Assembly (NCBI GenBank): GCA_033239525.1
Contig: BSYO01000024.1
Span: forward strand, 7,525,991 to 7,589,990
Length of the DNA: 64,000 nucleotides
Direction: 5' to 3'
DNA from: Nepenthes gracilis
Lineage: Eukaryota > Streptophyta > Magnoliopsida > Caryophyllales > Nepenthaceae
A program made the position numbers and the translations under genes. Under the pieces are notes generated by a model, which worked only from the letters and a program-made list of their open reading frames with translations, ran no database searches and was not told the DNA's origin. Of the stretch, positions 42,988 to 54,915 are shown piece by piece (the first letter of the stretch is position 1; each line of letters starts with the position of its first letter).

Positions 42988-45466
42988 TGTGATTGATCAC
43001 GTCCTAAATCCCTTCATTTATCTTAACTATAATCAATTATCTTTTAAATATTAATTTGACCATCCATACGTGAAAGCGCGTCGATTCTACAACCGATCCA
43101 AGATACACAAAAAAGCAAACATCATATGACCCAAATACATTGGTCACACCATCAATTGCATCGACATCGACCCAAATATAAGACAGCATCAGACCATGTT
43201 AAGGAAAAAGGCCCGCTAATACTGAAAATAACACATAACAATAATATGCAGAGCTATAACATTCATAAATCAACCGAACAAATCTAGGATTACTAATATC
43301 ATCAAGCGATATCATATCATCGACCTGCTGTCCTAGACATCAGGTTTCATAACGATATACCACGGTCCAAACATATACGAAAACTGTTCAAGGTTATCAT
43401 GACATATAAACCGATGCTGGACACTATAATAAAATACCTTAGGCTTCTAAACATCATCTGAAAGCCAAAACACATTACAAACCATGGCCTAGAATTGAAT
43501 TTAAACTAAATTACAGCTATTAAATATATTAAATATTTTTCAAAAAATATAAACCAACAGAAATCATTCATAGGAACAAAAACTAAAGCTCCTTGGTCTT
43601 CACTCCAACTCATCTGGCAAATATTTGTACATCTTATCTGAAGGCTTAATAAAATAGTAAGGAAGTAAGTCAAATACTTAACAAAACACATTATATATCA
43701 ATCAACATGCATACTTTATACTAAAGAATATAATGGAATGAATAGAGATCATGATTAGATGTAATGACATGAATTTATATAGGAAAACTTACATAATGTA
43801 TTTTTCAATTCTTATCTTATTCTTTCTTAATCTTAACCATTAAAACATGCTTAATTCTTTATTTTCTTTAGGGATCAAGGCCGATAGGCCTTACCAATTA
43901 AAAGAATAGACAATCAAAAATTGGATTGTATATATTTTCACACAATCAAAGGTCATATGCTCTAATTTAAGACTCAGAAGCGGGCCATCTATATATCACC
44001 TTATAGATAAGGTCAAATGCCACTTCTCAAACCCCGGGGATGATAGGGTCCAAATTTGATATACCACAATAACATATTAAAGCATGTCAAAATATACTAC
44101 CCATTGAATAATTCTTAGTCTAATTTCTTATTCTTACGAAAACTCTACACTTTTTCTTAATTTTTTTACTCCTGAAGAAAATTGTTCATAATGCACAACA
44201 TATCGTAGAGTTTTCAACCATAATTTCATAAACTTATACTTTTGCAGAAACTTATTCATTTTATACTTTGAAGGCATGACCAATTTTAAAAATCTAAAAT
44301 TTAGCACATAATATAGAAAATTAAACAAGGGGTGCATTTTTAAACATATATCTTAAATTTTAAACTTCAACTGTCAACATATATGCAATTCTAGCTCAAT
44401 AAAACACATGCTTGAGGAGTTAGGATCTATATAAGCTAGAGCATGAATTTTAAACCATAAACTGTAACAAAAATGCAAAAAATGTAATGAAATCAGCAAG
44501 AAAATTTTTTTCTGCATATTTTTCAGCTTAGGGATATAAATGTAGAGCCTTTTCATGATTTTCTAGAACATATATATTGTAATTTTAAAACATAAGTAAA
44601 CTACTATACGAATTTAAGATATGAACAATTTAAAATTCAGCAATTGGTATAAAAATTCAGCTCCTTAATTTTCTTAACAGATTACTTGAGTATACAAAGC
44701 ATTTTATGAAGAAATTCAGTATATGTAAATGATTTTATTTAAATTTTTTAGACATGCAAGAGCTTATATATATGAAATTCAAATATGGAAGAATAACATG
44801 CCTTAAAATCAGAACATGCATAAAGCACAATTTTTGGATTTAGCTCATGTGCACTATACTTAACTTGAATATGAGTTCTTAGAAAGTTACTCTATAAGAT
44901 CATGAAAGATAGACATGCATGCATAATATACACATATTAGCTTTAAAATCATAGTTTAGACAAATATTAGAATAACAATGCTCGAAAGAAAAGACAAAGA
45001 ATAGCAATTAGAGAAAGAGTATAGGGTGTACTTGCATTGGCTTGAATTTTCTTAAATCCTAACTTGAATTACCTTGAATTCAAATTTCTTGACTTTATCT
45101 CTCTTCTCCTTGGCTCTCTCACTCCCTCTTACTCTAAAAAGCGCAGCCATTTATAATCGAGTAGCGCTCGGGCACAATTTAGGTTCCTCGATTTTGGACA
45201 TGCCGGCTTGAGCATGGATCGGGCATGCATCGGGTGGCTACAATCTGCCAATGGCCACTCGAATAGGTCTCGGGCAAGCTGTGAGCACGGGTATTTTGGT
45301 TTTGGCATTCAAGCATGGGTCGGGCCTCCCTTGGGTGCCAATCCACTTTATCCACATCCAATCTAAATTGACTTTTAATCCATGTTTTCACATTTTTAAC
45401 ATCAAGTTATGATTATATTAGTTTAACTAACCAAGATTATAATAATTCATAGATTTAGGCCTTACA
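42988..45466 (-). mobile_element. D2: solo LTR within element E
   Basis: Left end TGTGATTGATCACGTCC at 42988 and right end GGCCTTACA at 45466, flanked by ATATT (42983-42987) and ATATC (45467-45471), a duplication with one change. The right part carries CTCGGGCA-type repeats (45165-45350) and a minus-strand TATA (45148-45157), as in D3. No gag or pol inside; ORFs are noise. Confidence 0.65.
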
Positions 45467-45689
45467 ATATCCCACGGGACCCAAGCAACTTCAAAGTCCT
45501 TCCTCCAACACATGTGAGGGCCCAGGTTCTTCACTCCTTGCAGGCAGGATTTATGCCATTGTGGAGACCCAAATGGGAGAGATGACCATAGCTATTTGCC
45601 CAGAGCAGCAAAGGCTAGTCTATCATGACTCTATCTTATAACACTGACTATCCTATAATGCTTTCCTAAGGGTAGTACCAGACCACTAC

Positions 45690-46180
45690 ATATTGAACAA
45701 AAATGGTGGCCCAAGCTTCGAACTCGGCAGATCACCTAGATGTAGCCACATCAAAGGTGTTGCTCAAGGCGTAACAACTATTAGCCATGATGATCCTTTG
45801 AGTCTTAGTCTAGATGGTGGACCAATCAAAAAGAAGCATCATGCAACAACACAGCTCGATGCACATTGGCATCTCAATCGGTGGCTGCCAACCTCACCGA
45901 CCTCTAGACCCTCTTAACAAGGAAGACCGGTCTCAACTACTAACATGGAGGAAAAGATATAGAAGATAGAACTGAGATTCTTTAAGGAACATGGTAGTTA
46001 AGTGGAACTAGACTCAAGGCATGCATTACTTTCACCAACCCCATCTTAGAGTACCCTCTACCACAGAAGTTTAAGGTTTTGTAGCTGGAGTTGTACAATG
46101 GTATCTTACCACAAGATCATCTCAACATCACCACCACCCATACCCATTTAAATTCCTGAAAAGTTTGAAATTATTGATTC
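45690..46180 (+). pseudogene. Element E gag remnant (Tat/Retand type)
   Basis: At 46023-46130 one frame reads FTNPILEYPLPQKFKVL, stop, LELYNGILPQDHLNI. This corresponds to the conserved gag segment of Tat-type elements (F...I...PLP..F+.P.L..YDG..DP.DHL), also present in element F at 59630. Surrounding frames are shifted and the domain cannot be functional. Confidence 0.7.
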
Positions 46181-46479
46181 CTGAAAAAAAATCCTTAGTA
46201 GAAGATGTTTGGGTAAATGAATAAGAACTTAAAAACTACTTGTCGCAAAATCACAAAGCAATAATTTCACAAAAAAACTCATAGGACGAGTTTCTTTGAA
46301 GAGAGGGAGCATGACATAAAGTCGAGCAAACCAGGCCATAGACACAACAAATCTAACAGCTTAGATGACAGGCCCTAGAATAGCTTGGATGATCCAACCT
46401 AGAAACTAAAAAGTCCATCCACATTAGATCATTAATGCAGGATGTAGGAGGCGGCTTGTGCTATGTCCAAAGCTGTCAA

Positions 46480-46600
46480 TGGCCTATGTCATTTCCAAGG
46501 CGTGAGTAGATTTCTCCTTAACCCAAAGTTATTGGTGGCTAGTATTATTTCCAAGGCATGGGGAGATTTCTCCTTTTCCCAAAGCTGACAACTTCAATAT
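46480..46600 (+). repeat. Direct repeat of about 53 bp, two copies
   Basis: ATTTCCAAGGCGTGAGTAGA near 46490 recurs as ATTTCCAAGGCATGGGGAGA near 46547, each followed by TTTCTCCTT and CCCAAAG. Part of a decayed LTR or 3' region. Confidence 0.7.
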
Positions 46601-46784
46601 TTTATTACTATTTAAAGAGTATCATAATCTTGATTTTACTCGGGTTGAATCGTAATCTACTTAAAAAGAATTTGATCTTTTAAATTAGTCCTACGAGTTT
46701 TTATTGGTTAGGACTACTCATTCCTAGTTTGATTAAGCACACAACCCCTTCAACTGCATCCCCTCCATTAGCTGCATCAATACG

Positions 46785-47839
46785 AAAAATCACAGTATCA
46801 AAGAATACAAAACTTATAATACCATGATTATTCTATGGTTATTTGATACTCATTTTTATATCCTGAAAGTTTTAGGTCATTTATTGATATACTTATAATA
46901 CTATGCATAACATATGTTGAGATTTCACTAGATATCTTATCAAGGAGTAATGAGTTTGACATATAGATAAAATTAAGTATTTCATACCCAATTTGGGTGT
47001 GGATCTTGATAAGATCACGAGAATACGTGCATACATATTATAGGTTTACCTATAAGGTTAACGAGAATATTAATCGTCGAATTGAGTTCGACACTTGTAT
47101 ACTACATGTGGTAAGACATCATAAAAATCACAGTATCAAAGAATACAAAACTTATAATACCATGATTATTCTATGGTTATTTGATACTGATTTTTATATC
47201 CTGAAAGTTTTAGGTCATTTATTGATATACTTATAATACTATGCATAACATATGTTGAGATTTCAATAGATATCATATCAAGGAGTAATGAGTTTGACAT
47301 ATAGATGAAATAAGTATTTCATGAGGTTTGGTGTAGATCTTGATAAGATCGTAGGGTGTAGATCATGATGAAGATCACGAGATCTTGATAAGATCACGAG
47401 AATATGTGCATACATATAATGGGTTTACCTATAAGGTTAACGAGAATATTAATCGTCGAATTGAGTTCGACACTTGTATACTACATGTGGTAAGACATCA
47501 TAAAAATCACAGTATCAAAGAATACAAAACTTATAATACCATGATTATTCTATGGTTATTTGATACTGATTTTTATATCCTGAAAGTTTTAGGTCATTTA
47601 TTGATATACTTATAATACTATGCATAACATATGTTGAGATTTCAATAGATATCATATCAAGGAGTAATGAGTTTGACATATAGATGAAATTAAGTATTTC
47701 ATACCCAGTTTGGGTGTAGATCTTGATAAGATCACGAGAATATGTGCATACATATAATGGGTTTACCTATAAGGTTAACGAGATTATTAATCGTCGAATT
47801 GAGTTCGACACTTGTATACTACATGTGGTAAGATATCAT
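46785..47839 (+). repeat. Three tandem copies of a 338-bp unit
   Basis: AAAAATCACAGTATCAAAG marks unit starts at 46785, 47123 and 47502. Units 1 and 3 are 338 bases; unit 2 is 379 because a piece around GATCTTGATAAGATC is duplicated within it. Copies are nearly identical. The 76- and 79-codon ORFs at 46997 and 47385 are the same frame in consecutive units. Confidence 0.92.
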
Positions 47840-49108
47840 AAAACCATATAATTGGTCATTTATCAAACTTATAAATATCGATACATCATATTATTATCCA
47901 ACCATTGGAGGCAGACGCATAGTCGTTGATTCATGGTAACATATAAAATCTAAAGAGATTATTGCGATATTTTATATAGTCAGAATATTTGTTGAGATAG
48001 ATTCAATAAAACACATATTCTTATTGATATTTAAATTCAATAGAATCTTAATTACATTCTCAATAGTCAGTTATTTTTTGGCTTTTGAGTTGTAGTTATG
48101 ATATGATATTGAATCTCAGATAGTTATTGGTGGGAACTAGGTTTGGATGGTAGCGACTCAAATCCAAAGAAAAATAACAACAAAGTTGGGAAACCACATT
48201 AGATACTACCAACCCATGAGAGTTCAAAACTAGGGGAATCACCGACTAGGTATTTGTATTCTTTTTATTAAATCAGTCCAACTTTTTTAACATGTTGAAG
48301 TCGAAGACCCCAAACGCAAGTATGCGGCAGCTAGAACTTAACATCAGCATTACTTCATGAAAAACGGCCGTAAAATATCCATCTGTTGGCAGAAAGTGTG
48401 CCTGTCATGCCAAAGGATGCCGACCATACTTCTAAAAAGGTATACCATGGTCTAGAATAGATTGGACATGGCATGGGTGCTCAAGGCTGATCGCGAAGTA
48501 GTTATACCAGCCACTAGCACCAGGATACATGACCAACTAACCCTCACCTACATGGTCAAATGACATTTTTGTTATGCCTATAAATACAAATGCATCACCT
48601 TATTTGAGGGGATCCAATTTCTAAAATATTTAAATGCCCTTTCCTGTCAGATAGAGAATTCATTCAATACTTGGATAATTTTTTTTTACAGGCTTGGAAC
48701 CAAGTTCCTATCTTGAGAAGCATATTCAACTCTTTCTCAGTAGTTTACCTAATTCAGACGCTATCGAATCATGATGGGATCATGGAGTTATTTTTCTAAA
48801 AATTACACAGTATCCATATTATCAACTAGCCAAAAGGAGCCATCACTCTACCTACCTATTTACTGACTGAGGTAGTCTTGAGGTAATCTCGCTGCCCGAA
48901 TTAAAGGAATAAGTAACTCTTTGTCTTTTTTTGCATGGTCAAGTTAGAATTTATTTAGGTATCAAAAGAGTTTCCTCAAAAACACAATTTGGGGCCCTTC
49001 AATGTTGCACTTTGTGTTGCACAAGACTATGAAACAGCTTATAAAAATAAAGCCCCTCTTTCAGGTCATTTTTAGTCTGAGTCATACCCTCAGTTTTGCT
49101 ATGTCTCA
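47840..49108 (+). repeat. Element E 3' LTR end
   Basis: Related to 40030-42869: GATTTAGATTCAATA-type repeats, TATA at 48578, GTCAGATAGAGAATTCATTC, and TTGCACAAGACTATGAAAC in the same order. It ends near ATGTCTCA (49108), corresponding to CGTATCA (42869). It lacks the LINE found in the 5' copy. Confidence 0.5.
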
Positions 49109-49199
49109 TAAATAATGTATTTTGTTATATTCAAATGTTGTATAAACTTATTTTGTTTCCTTTATATTTCAATATATGGCCTAACTATAAGTCCACAAT

Positions 49200-49948
49200 A
49201 AGAGTGGCACCAATTACTTTCGGATCAAATCTTGTAGCACTTGAAGAAATTTTTGAGCTCTTAAGGAGTCTTCTGCGACAAAATGGGAAGCAAATCGAAA
49301 CAGTTCTGAAAACTGTATTTAGTATTCAACTACCATCTTGCTTCCTCGGTGCAGCCTACCGAACTCAACTCCTTTGATCTCTCGAATGTTTAATGGAAAG
49401 AACTTCTCAAGAAATGCCTCCTGGAAGACATCTCAGGCGATCTCTTCATTGTCCTATCCCAATATATGGCACTGAGAGTCCCACCATCTAATAGTTTTGT
49501 CATTCAACTTGTACGCGTCAAACATTACTTTGTCCTTCTCGAGATAATCAATAACCTTGAATACTCTTTCCACCTTTTTCAACCAATTTTCTATCTTGAT
49601 CGGGTCGAACTCTCCTAAAAACTCTGAAACGTGCTTGCTTTTGAATGGATCAAAAGACATTCAGCCTTGAATAGACTCGGCCATCCTCCTCAAAGTAGTC
49701 ATATCATGATCTTACCGTTGGAACATCCTGTCCATCACATCACTCATATGACCCATTATAGCCACATAATTGCCTTCACAACTTGATGCCAATCTCCTAC
49801 CCCTAATATCCTCCCAACTTACGACTGATCTCCTGCCCCTAGCATCTTCTTGAATTGAGACTGACCTTCTACTCCTAATCTCATCTTTTCGACTTAAGAA
49901 CGATCTCCTACTTCTAAAATCTCTACAATCTTCCATAATATTCACCAA
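49200..49948 (-). pseudogene. Gag of element D3
   Basis: The start at 49948 reads MVNIMEDCRDFRSRRSFLSR with a run of RGRRS/RSRRS repeats. Then FLGEFDPIKIENWLKKVERV, FKVIDYLEKDKVMFDAYKL and WWDSQC (49660-49454) are the plant gypsy gag domain. Further left, in shifted frames, FRFASHFVAEDSLRAQKFLQ continues it. It is cut off near 49200 and carries several frameshifts. Confidence 0.85.
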
Positions 49949-50021
49949 TCATACAAAAGATTCAATCAATAAGCTTCCCAAAAGCGACCAAAATCATCCT
50001 AAAATACTTCCCATTACGACT

Positions 50022-50036
50022 CTCTCTGATACTATT
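50022..50036 (-). other. Primer-binding site of element D3
   Basis: The minus strand reads AAATAGTATCAGAGAG next to the LTR end CGTGACA: a one-change form of the tRNA-iMet-type TGGTATCAGAG. Confidence 0.75.
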
Positions 50037-50038
50037 TA

Positions 50039-51925
50039 TGTCACGAACCCGAATCAAGTAAATCAAATCAACAAATAGTTAAGATCCAAATGATTAATAA
50101 CTAATAAATTCTAAACTTAGGCGTGACAAACTAACATACATGGGACCCAAACATAACCTTCCATAGGATCTCATCAGATAATCATCCGAAAAATATAAAT
50201 ATGACCTTCTCCAAACAATAATAAGGGAAGGAACCAAATGATAACAACCACTCATCTACATAAACAATATATCTGACAATTTGGGATATTACATTCCAAA
50301 GGCCTACATTTGGCTAATTCTTAATCACTAAATCATAATCCGGTCTGAAAGAACCAAAATACAACCAATGTCATCTATCTAAACAGATATGACACTCACC
50401 AAAAAAAATACGATACCACGTTGAATCTCGATTAGCTCCTACTTAAACGGACCAAGCCTTCTACTCTAAAAAGATAAAATATAAAATATGAGTTTAAAAT
50501 TCAACAAGTATTATTATATATATGTACAAGACAATACATAAAAATCAGAGGGAGTGTGATACCATATAATAAATTATATAAAATAAATCACAAAGTCCGT
50601 ATTTCATATGTATAACACCCGACTACATTTTAGGCCTATGATTTTCAGTCATCTCATATCATTAGATTAACACTATATTTTAGGTCTATAGATATTAATT
50701 CGACTATATTTTAAACTTGTAACTCTCGGTTATCTAACATTATTGGATCCCGACTATGTTTTATGCCTACAACTCTCAACCTAGCTATATTTTTAGTTTG
50801 TAACTCTCAAACATCTTATATCATTGAATCTTAACTATATTTTAGACTTACAACTATTGATCCGACTACATTTTAGGTCTATAACTCTCGACCATATCAT
50901 ATTATTGGATTCTGACTATATTTTAGGCTTGCAGCTCTCAACTTGTTTATATTTTAGGTCTACAACTCTGAGCCATTTTATCTCATTGGATCCCCACTAA
51001 ATTTTTGGCTTATAAATTTCAGCCCGACTAAATTTTAGGCCTATAACCCTCAGTCATCTCATATCATTAGTTCCCGACTATATTTTAGGCTTATAAATTT
51101 TAACCCAATTATATTTTTGGTCTACAACTCTCAATCATTTCATATCATTAGCTCATATATCAACCCATCAGGACCTCGAACTACCATAATCCCACACACA
51201 TATCAACCTACTAGGCCCTCAGCAGCATGCACGTTAAATGCAAGGCCCAAAGCAAACTTTACACTTATTTCCATACAGATATACTAATATAAAATATACG
51301 GTATGCGATATTTATATATTTTTTAAAAAATAACAAAACTTTTAAATATTAATAGAATAGAATAAAATCTTCAAACAACTGTAAAACTCGTGCATGCACC
51401 GAAAAAAACAGATAGGTTAAGTAAAATCTTGCATGTATAATTTCAAACCTCCAAATCAAAACCAAAATATATTAAATATTGAAATAGACAAAGGATAGGA
51501 TTAGAAGATGCTTACCTCAACCTAATATCAAGCAGATCTGACAAAGAATACTTCGAAGTGTTCGAACTCCGCTTCCTCTCTCTTCCTCCCACACTCTCTC
51601 TCCTCTACGCCTCAGCTACGCACAAAAATGACGCACACAATACATGCACGCCCTTATATAATAAAACCAATGTTCGAGCGCACCTCAGGAACAGCTCGGG
51701 CACCTGCTCCCCAAAATCAACGCTCAAGCACACCTCGGGCATGCTTCCGATGCTGACTCCCTAGAATCGACATTTGAGTATATGTCAAACGTGCATCAGG
51801 CGCCATACTATTGAATTGAATATCCCTTAAAATTTTACAATACTTAATTACTTCAAAATATATCTATTTAACACAAAATCATAATTAATATCAAAATAAT
51901 TTAATTAAAAATTCTGGGTATTACA
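50039..51925 (-). repeat. Element D3 5' LTR
   Basis: 1887 bases from TGTCACGAACCC (50039) to GGGTATTACA (51925). On the minus strand: TGTAATACCC, CTCGGGCA repeats at about 51670-51800, TATA TTATATAAGG at 51663-51653, then a T/C-rich leader. 50620-51180 contains many diverged copies of GACTATATTTTAGGCCTATAACTCTC-like units of about 60-70 bases. D1 and D2 are solo LTRs of related elements. Confidence 0.8.
50620..51180 (-). repeat. Degenerate repeat of about 60-70 bp inside the D3 LTR
   Basis: The phrase CGACTATATTTTAGG(C/T)(C/T)TA..ACTCTC, often followed by CATATCATT(A/G)G, occurs roughly ten times between 50625 and 51150 with heavy drift. Confidence 0.7.
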
Positions 51926-52079
51926 ACTTTATTTCTTTTTAATAAAATTATTTATATTTTACATGTATCAAGGGGGTGGATATTCTTGATCATTTGATGA
52001 ATGATAATAGTGTGTGTTTGATAAACTGTACAAGTAAAAATATTTTTTCAATATTTAAAATTAAGTAAAGTCAATGTCA

Positions 52080-53160
52080 ATACCATGTTTGGTTTATTAA
52101 ATCTAATTAAAAAACTCCAAATACCACATATCAAGCTGCAAAATGCTATAATATTTTACAATATTGTTCAACAATTTTCTTCTACACGTAGAAGAAATTT
52201 GTTGAGTTTTAATGATATAAATTGTAAAGGTTGTCATATTAAAATCACAAACAAAGATAATAAAAAGTATCTTCATATTACTCAAATAATGTCAAGCTAG
52301 AATGTTGTATTAAAAAAATCCATGTATTTTTTTCCTAGGTTATATAATAAAGCTAATTAAATCGCATAATATGATGGCCTAGAAATGCATTAATCTAAAG
52401 GTCTATGATTTGGCATGATTGTCCTAGCTATTTGCATTTGATAACAATACAATGGATAATTTAGAATTTATTCAGCCTTTATTGAAAATTTACAAGATTC
52501 TTTTATTAGGTGATTTTCAATGTTTAATCTGTTATCAAGGTAAATTAATTATTAAATTATCTATTTAAAAGTTGTCATCAAATCTCCATCATTTTTATAA
52601 AGAATTCATGGAGATATTGTGAGCTTTTACATCCATAATGTGGACCATTTAAATACTTAATGATTTTGATTCATGGAGATAAATAATTGAAATGTTTATC
52701 ATGCTTCTACAAGAAATATTGTATTTTCTAAACTACTTCCTTAAATAGAAAGTATAATTGTTCCATTGTTCAATTAAGATCATTTGACTGGATAGAGTGG
52801 GTAATTTACAGATGAAACTTTTGATGACTATTGTTTGTCAATTAGATTCGGTATTAAATATCTTGTAACTTACACGTATATTTTAAAATAGTTTAACTGA
52901 GTTTCTTAATAAATGTCTTCAAGTAAGCACTAAACATTTACTAATGAAATTAAAATTATCAGCTTTAACTTGGGAGCATACTATATTACATGAAACATCA
53001 TTAGCTTGATTTGGACCATTGCCTATCATAAATATTTTCCATTGCAAACTCTTATTTGGTCAACTATCAAATATTTTTTTATCTTCACATTATTTTGTTG
53101 TTATGTTTATGTCCGAGAATTCCAATCATCGCGATCAAGAACAAACCCCAACATGCCTTG
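52080..53160 (+). pseudogene. Ty1/copia pol remnant, copy 1 (pre-integrase and integrase)
   Basis: NDINCKGCHIKITNKDNKKY then LHITQIMSS (52225-52300) corresponds to the gag-pre-integrase region. IRLDRVG near 52770-52795 corresponds to the integrase LDN motif and DDYCLSIRFGI follows. LLMKLKLSALTWEHTILHE and PIINIFHCKLLFGQLSNIF match copia integrase ends (LPxxxWGHAILHA ... YSPLQLLFG). Dozens of stops and frameshifts. No LTRs were found for it. Confidence 0.7.
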
Positions 53161-53164
53161 TTAC

Positions 53165-54124
53165 TCAAAGAGTACATTTGATTGTTAAATTGAAAAAAAA
53201 GTAAGAATATAATAATTATTCTCATAAAATAGAATAAGATAAAAATAAAGTTAAGAATTATTATTATTTATTTAGTTAGTCATTTAGAATAATTAAAATT
53301 AAGTTTTGAATTAATTTTTTAATATTTGATAAGTAAAAGTATTAACATAAAATAGAATAAAATAAAAAAAATAAGAATTATTATTTTTAAAATTTAGAAT
53401 AATTAAAATGATTAATTTTTTTAATTTTCTTCCTATTAACAAAAGAATAAAATAAAAATTTATAACAATGACTTTTTCTCTTCCCATTGAAAAAAAATAA
53501 ATTCCATCAAAGAGAAAGAGCGCAAGCAATGGCTGATGAACTCGAGAATGGTACAGAAAGCTAACCTGATTTTCTTCTAAACAAGAGAATGAAACGGAGA
53601 TTGGAAGAAAGGCAACTGAATAGAATTGAATGGCAAGCAGGGGATACTAGGCAGATATTGATCCATGAAAATATAAAATATTACACACATTACTATGATA
53701 AAAAAAACAATTTTTAACCAAAAAATATTACTTGATAAATATGTCAACAATTTAAATACTGAATGAACTTTAACAACATACCTACATGCCAAAAAGTATT
53801 ATTTTTCAAGTCAATATAATTAGCGATTACGTATAATATATTTTACTATAAATATTACTTGATCCAGTCTAATCATTGGTTGGATAAAATATTAAATAAG
53901 CCCATCATAAATATTAGATCAAGTATACAAGTGTGTTCCTTTTTCTTAAGGATAATTCCTAAACATCAACCAATATAATTGTTGTGTCCTTTGCTGAATC
54001 ATTAAATTAGTCCCTGAGCTCTTATTCAACATATCTTCAACCAGCTTCATGTTTGTACTCAATATATCGGTAACTTAAAAAATATACTCAAATAACACTT
54101 TTACATCCATACTAGCCTTTCATT
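53165..54124 (+). other. Unrecognised block, duplicated at 56540-57837
   Basis: AT-rich sequence, then ATTCCATCAAAGAGAAAGAG (53501) and the following 800 bases, matched at 57203 onwards. Copy 2 keeps a 79-codon frame (57291-57530) with RELNRIERQAGNTRQMLID; copy 1 has stops in the same frame. I do not recognise the protein; whether it was ever coding is unclear. Confidence 0.45.
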
Positions 54125-54677
54125 TCTTTTTTGTAGATGAGCTTCTTGTAACTAGAGTTGTAATAGGTAATTCATTTTGAGAATGTGATTCGTCACTACT
54201 ACATGCGTCTTCATTCTCCATTTTTAGAATATTGTTCACACTGACTGTTTGTTTTCGTATTCATCTTGTTGAAGCTACATGATGATGTTCTCAACAGCTT
54301 ATGCATCTGCTCCTATTGCACAATCTTTGACATAAATAATTGACAAATTTTCAAAATATGAAAACGCTTTCTTTCACTAAATAGCAACTCTCTTATGGCT
54401 CTATATTAATAAAAAAAAAAATAGGCATTAGTATGTGTTATAGATAAAATATAAATAAGAAGAATAGCACAAACTTAATCAATATGTAGACATTTCATAC
54501 ATATTGTTCTACAGCAACCATCTTTCATGCATTATTTGACCTATATCGAAAAGTGTTGGTACCTCTTATCATAAAATCCTCGTTAATTTATGTAAATTAA
54601 CCAGGTTTAAATCTATTATCAGTATTGTGTGTGCCAATATTATACAACTCAATCATGCTAGTAATCAGATTATCATC
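54125..54677 (-). pseudogene. Myb/SANT-like domain protein remnant, copy 1
   Basis: Reading leftwards: DDNLITSMIELYNIGTHNT and NRFKPG (54677-54600), then KAFSYFENLSIIYVKDCAIG with ADA (54380-54305), then VNNILKMENED and an acidic/Ser-rich end SSSTKKK followed by a stop near 54128. The order (LI..M.E....G...F+.., then YF..L..IY.KD.A.G.DA) matches plant Myb/SANT-like (Myb_DNA-bind_3) proteins, which include host genes and partners of PIF/Harbinger transposases. Stops lie between the pieces. Assignment is from memory of the family pattern. Confidence 0.5.
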
Positions 54678-54915
54678 TTCATGAAAGTCCTATTTTCTTC
54701 TAGTGTCCTAATCAACTTGTATTATATTTGTTTCTATTATATGATGCAAGTAGATAACTATTTATCAAAATATTACACTAAATATTGATTTATAATAAGT
54801 AAGTTGTATGTTAATCAAAATTGCATCTAACTAGATAATTAAATGTGTGTTGCTTTAGTACAACAAAAATATAAATAATCATAATTGCACTCAAAAAAAT
54901 CCAATAAGAATGCAT

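Larger units (their letters stand above)
40280..49108 (+). mobile_element. Element E: Tat-like gypsy remnant with nested insertions
   Basis: 40280-42869 (minus a LINE fragment) and 48060-49108 are collinear and related, for example ATCTTGAGAAGCATATT at 41348 and 48712 and TGCACAAGACT at 42779 and 49018. They are read as the 5' and 3' LTR ends. After the first, CATTGGTATTGCTTGTAG (42868) parallels element F's PBS. A Tat-type gag fragment lies at 46023-46130. The 5' leader is interrupted by solo LTR D2 and the 5' LTR by a LINE end. No pol is present. The outer left boundary is not determined. Confidence 0.5.

Noticed and set aside
46997..47615. Two nearly identical ORFs of 79 and 76 codons, which might suggest a duplicated gene
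   Set aside because: They are the same frame in consecutive 338-bp tandem units and resemble no known protein.
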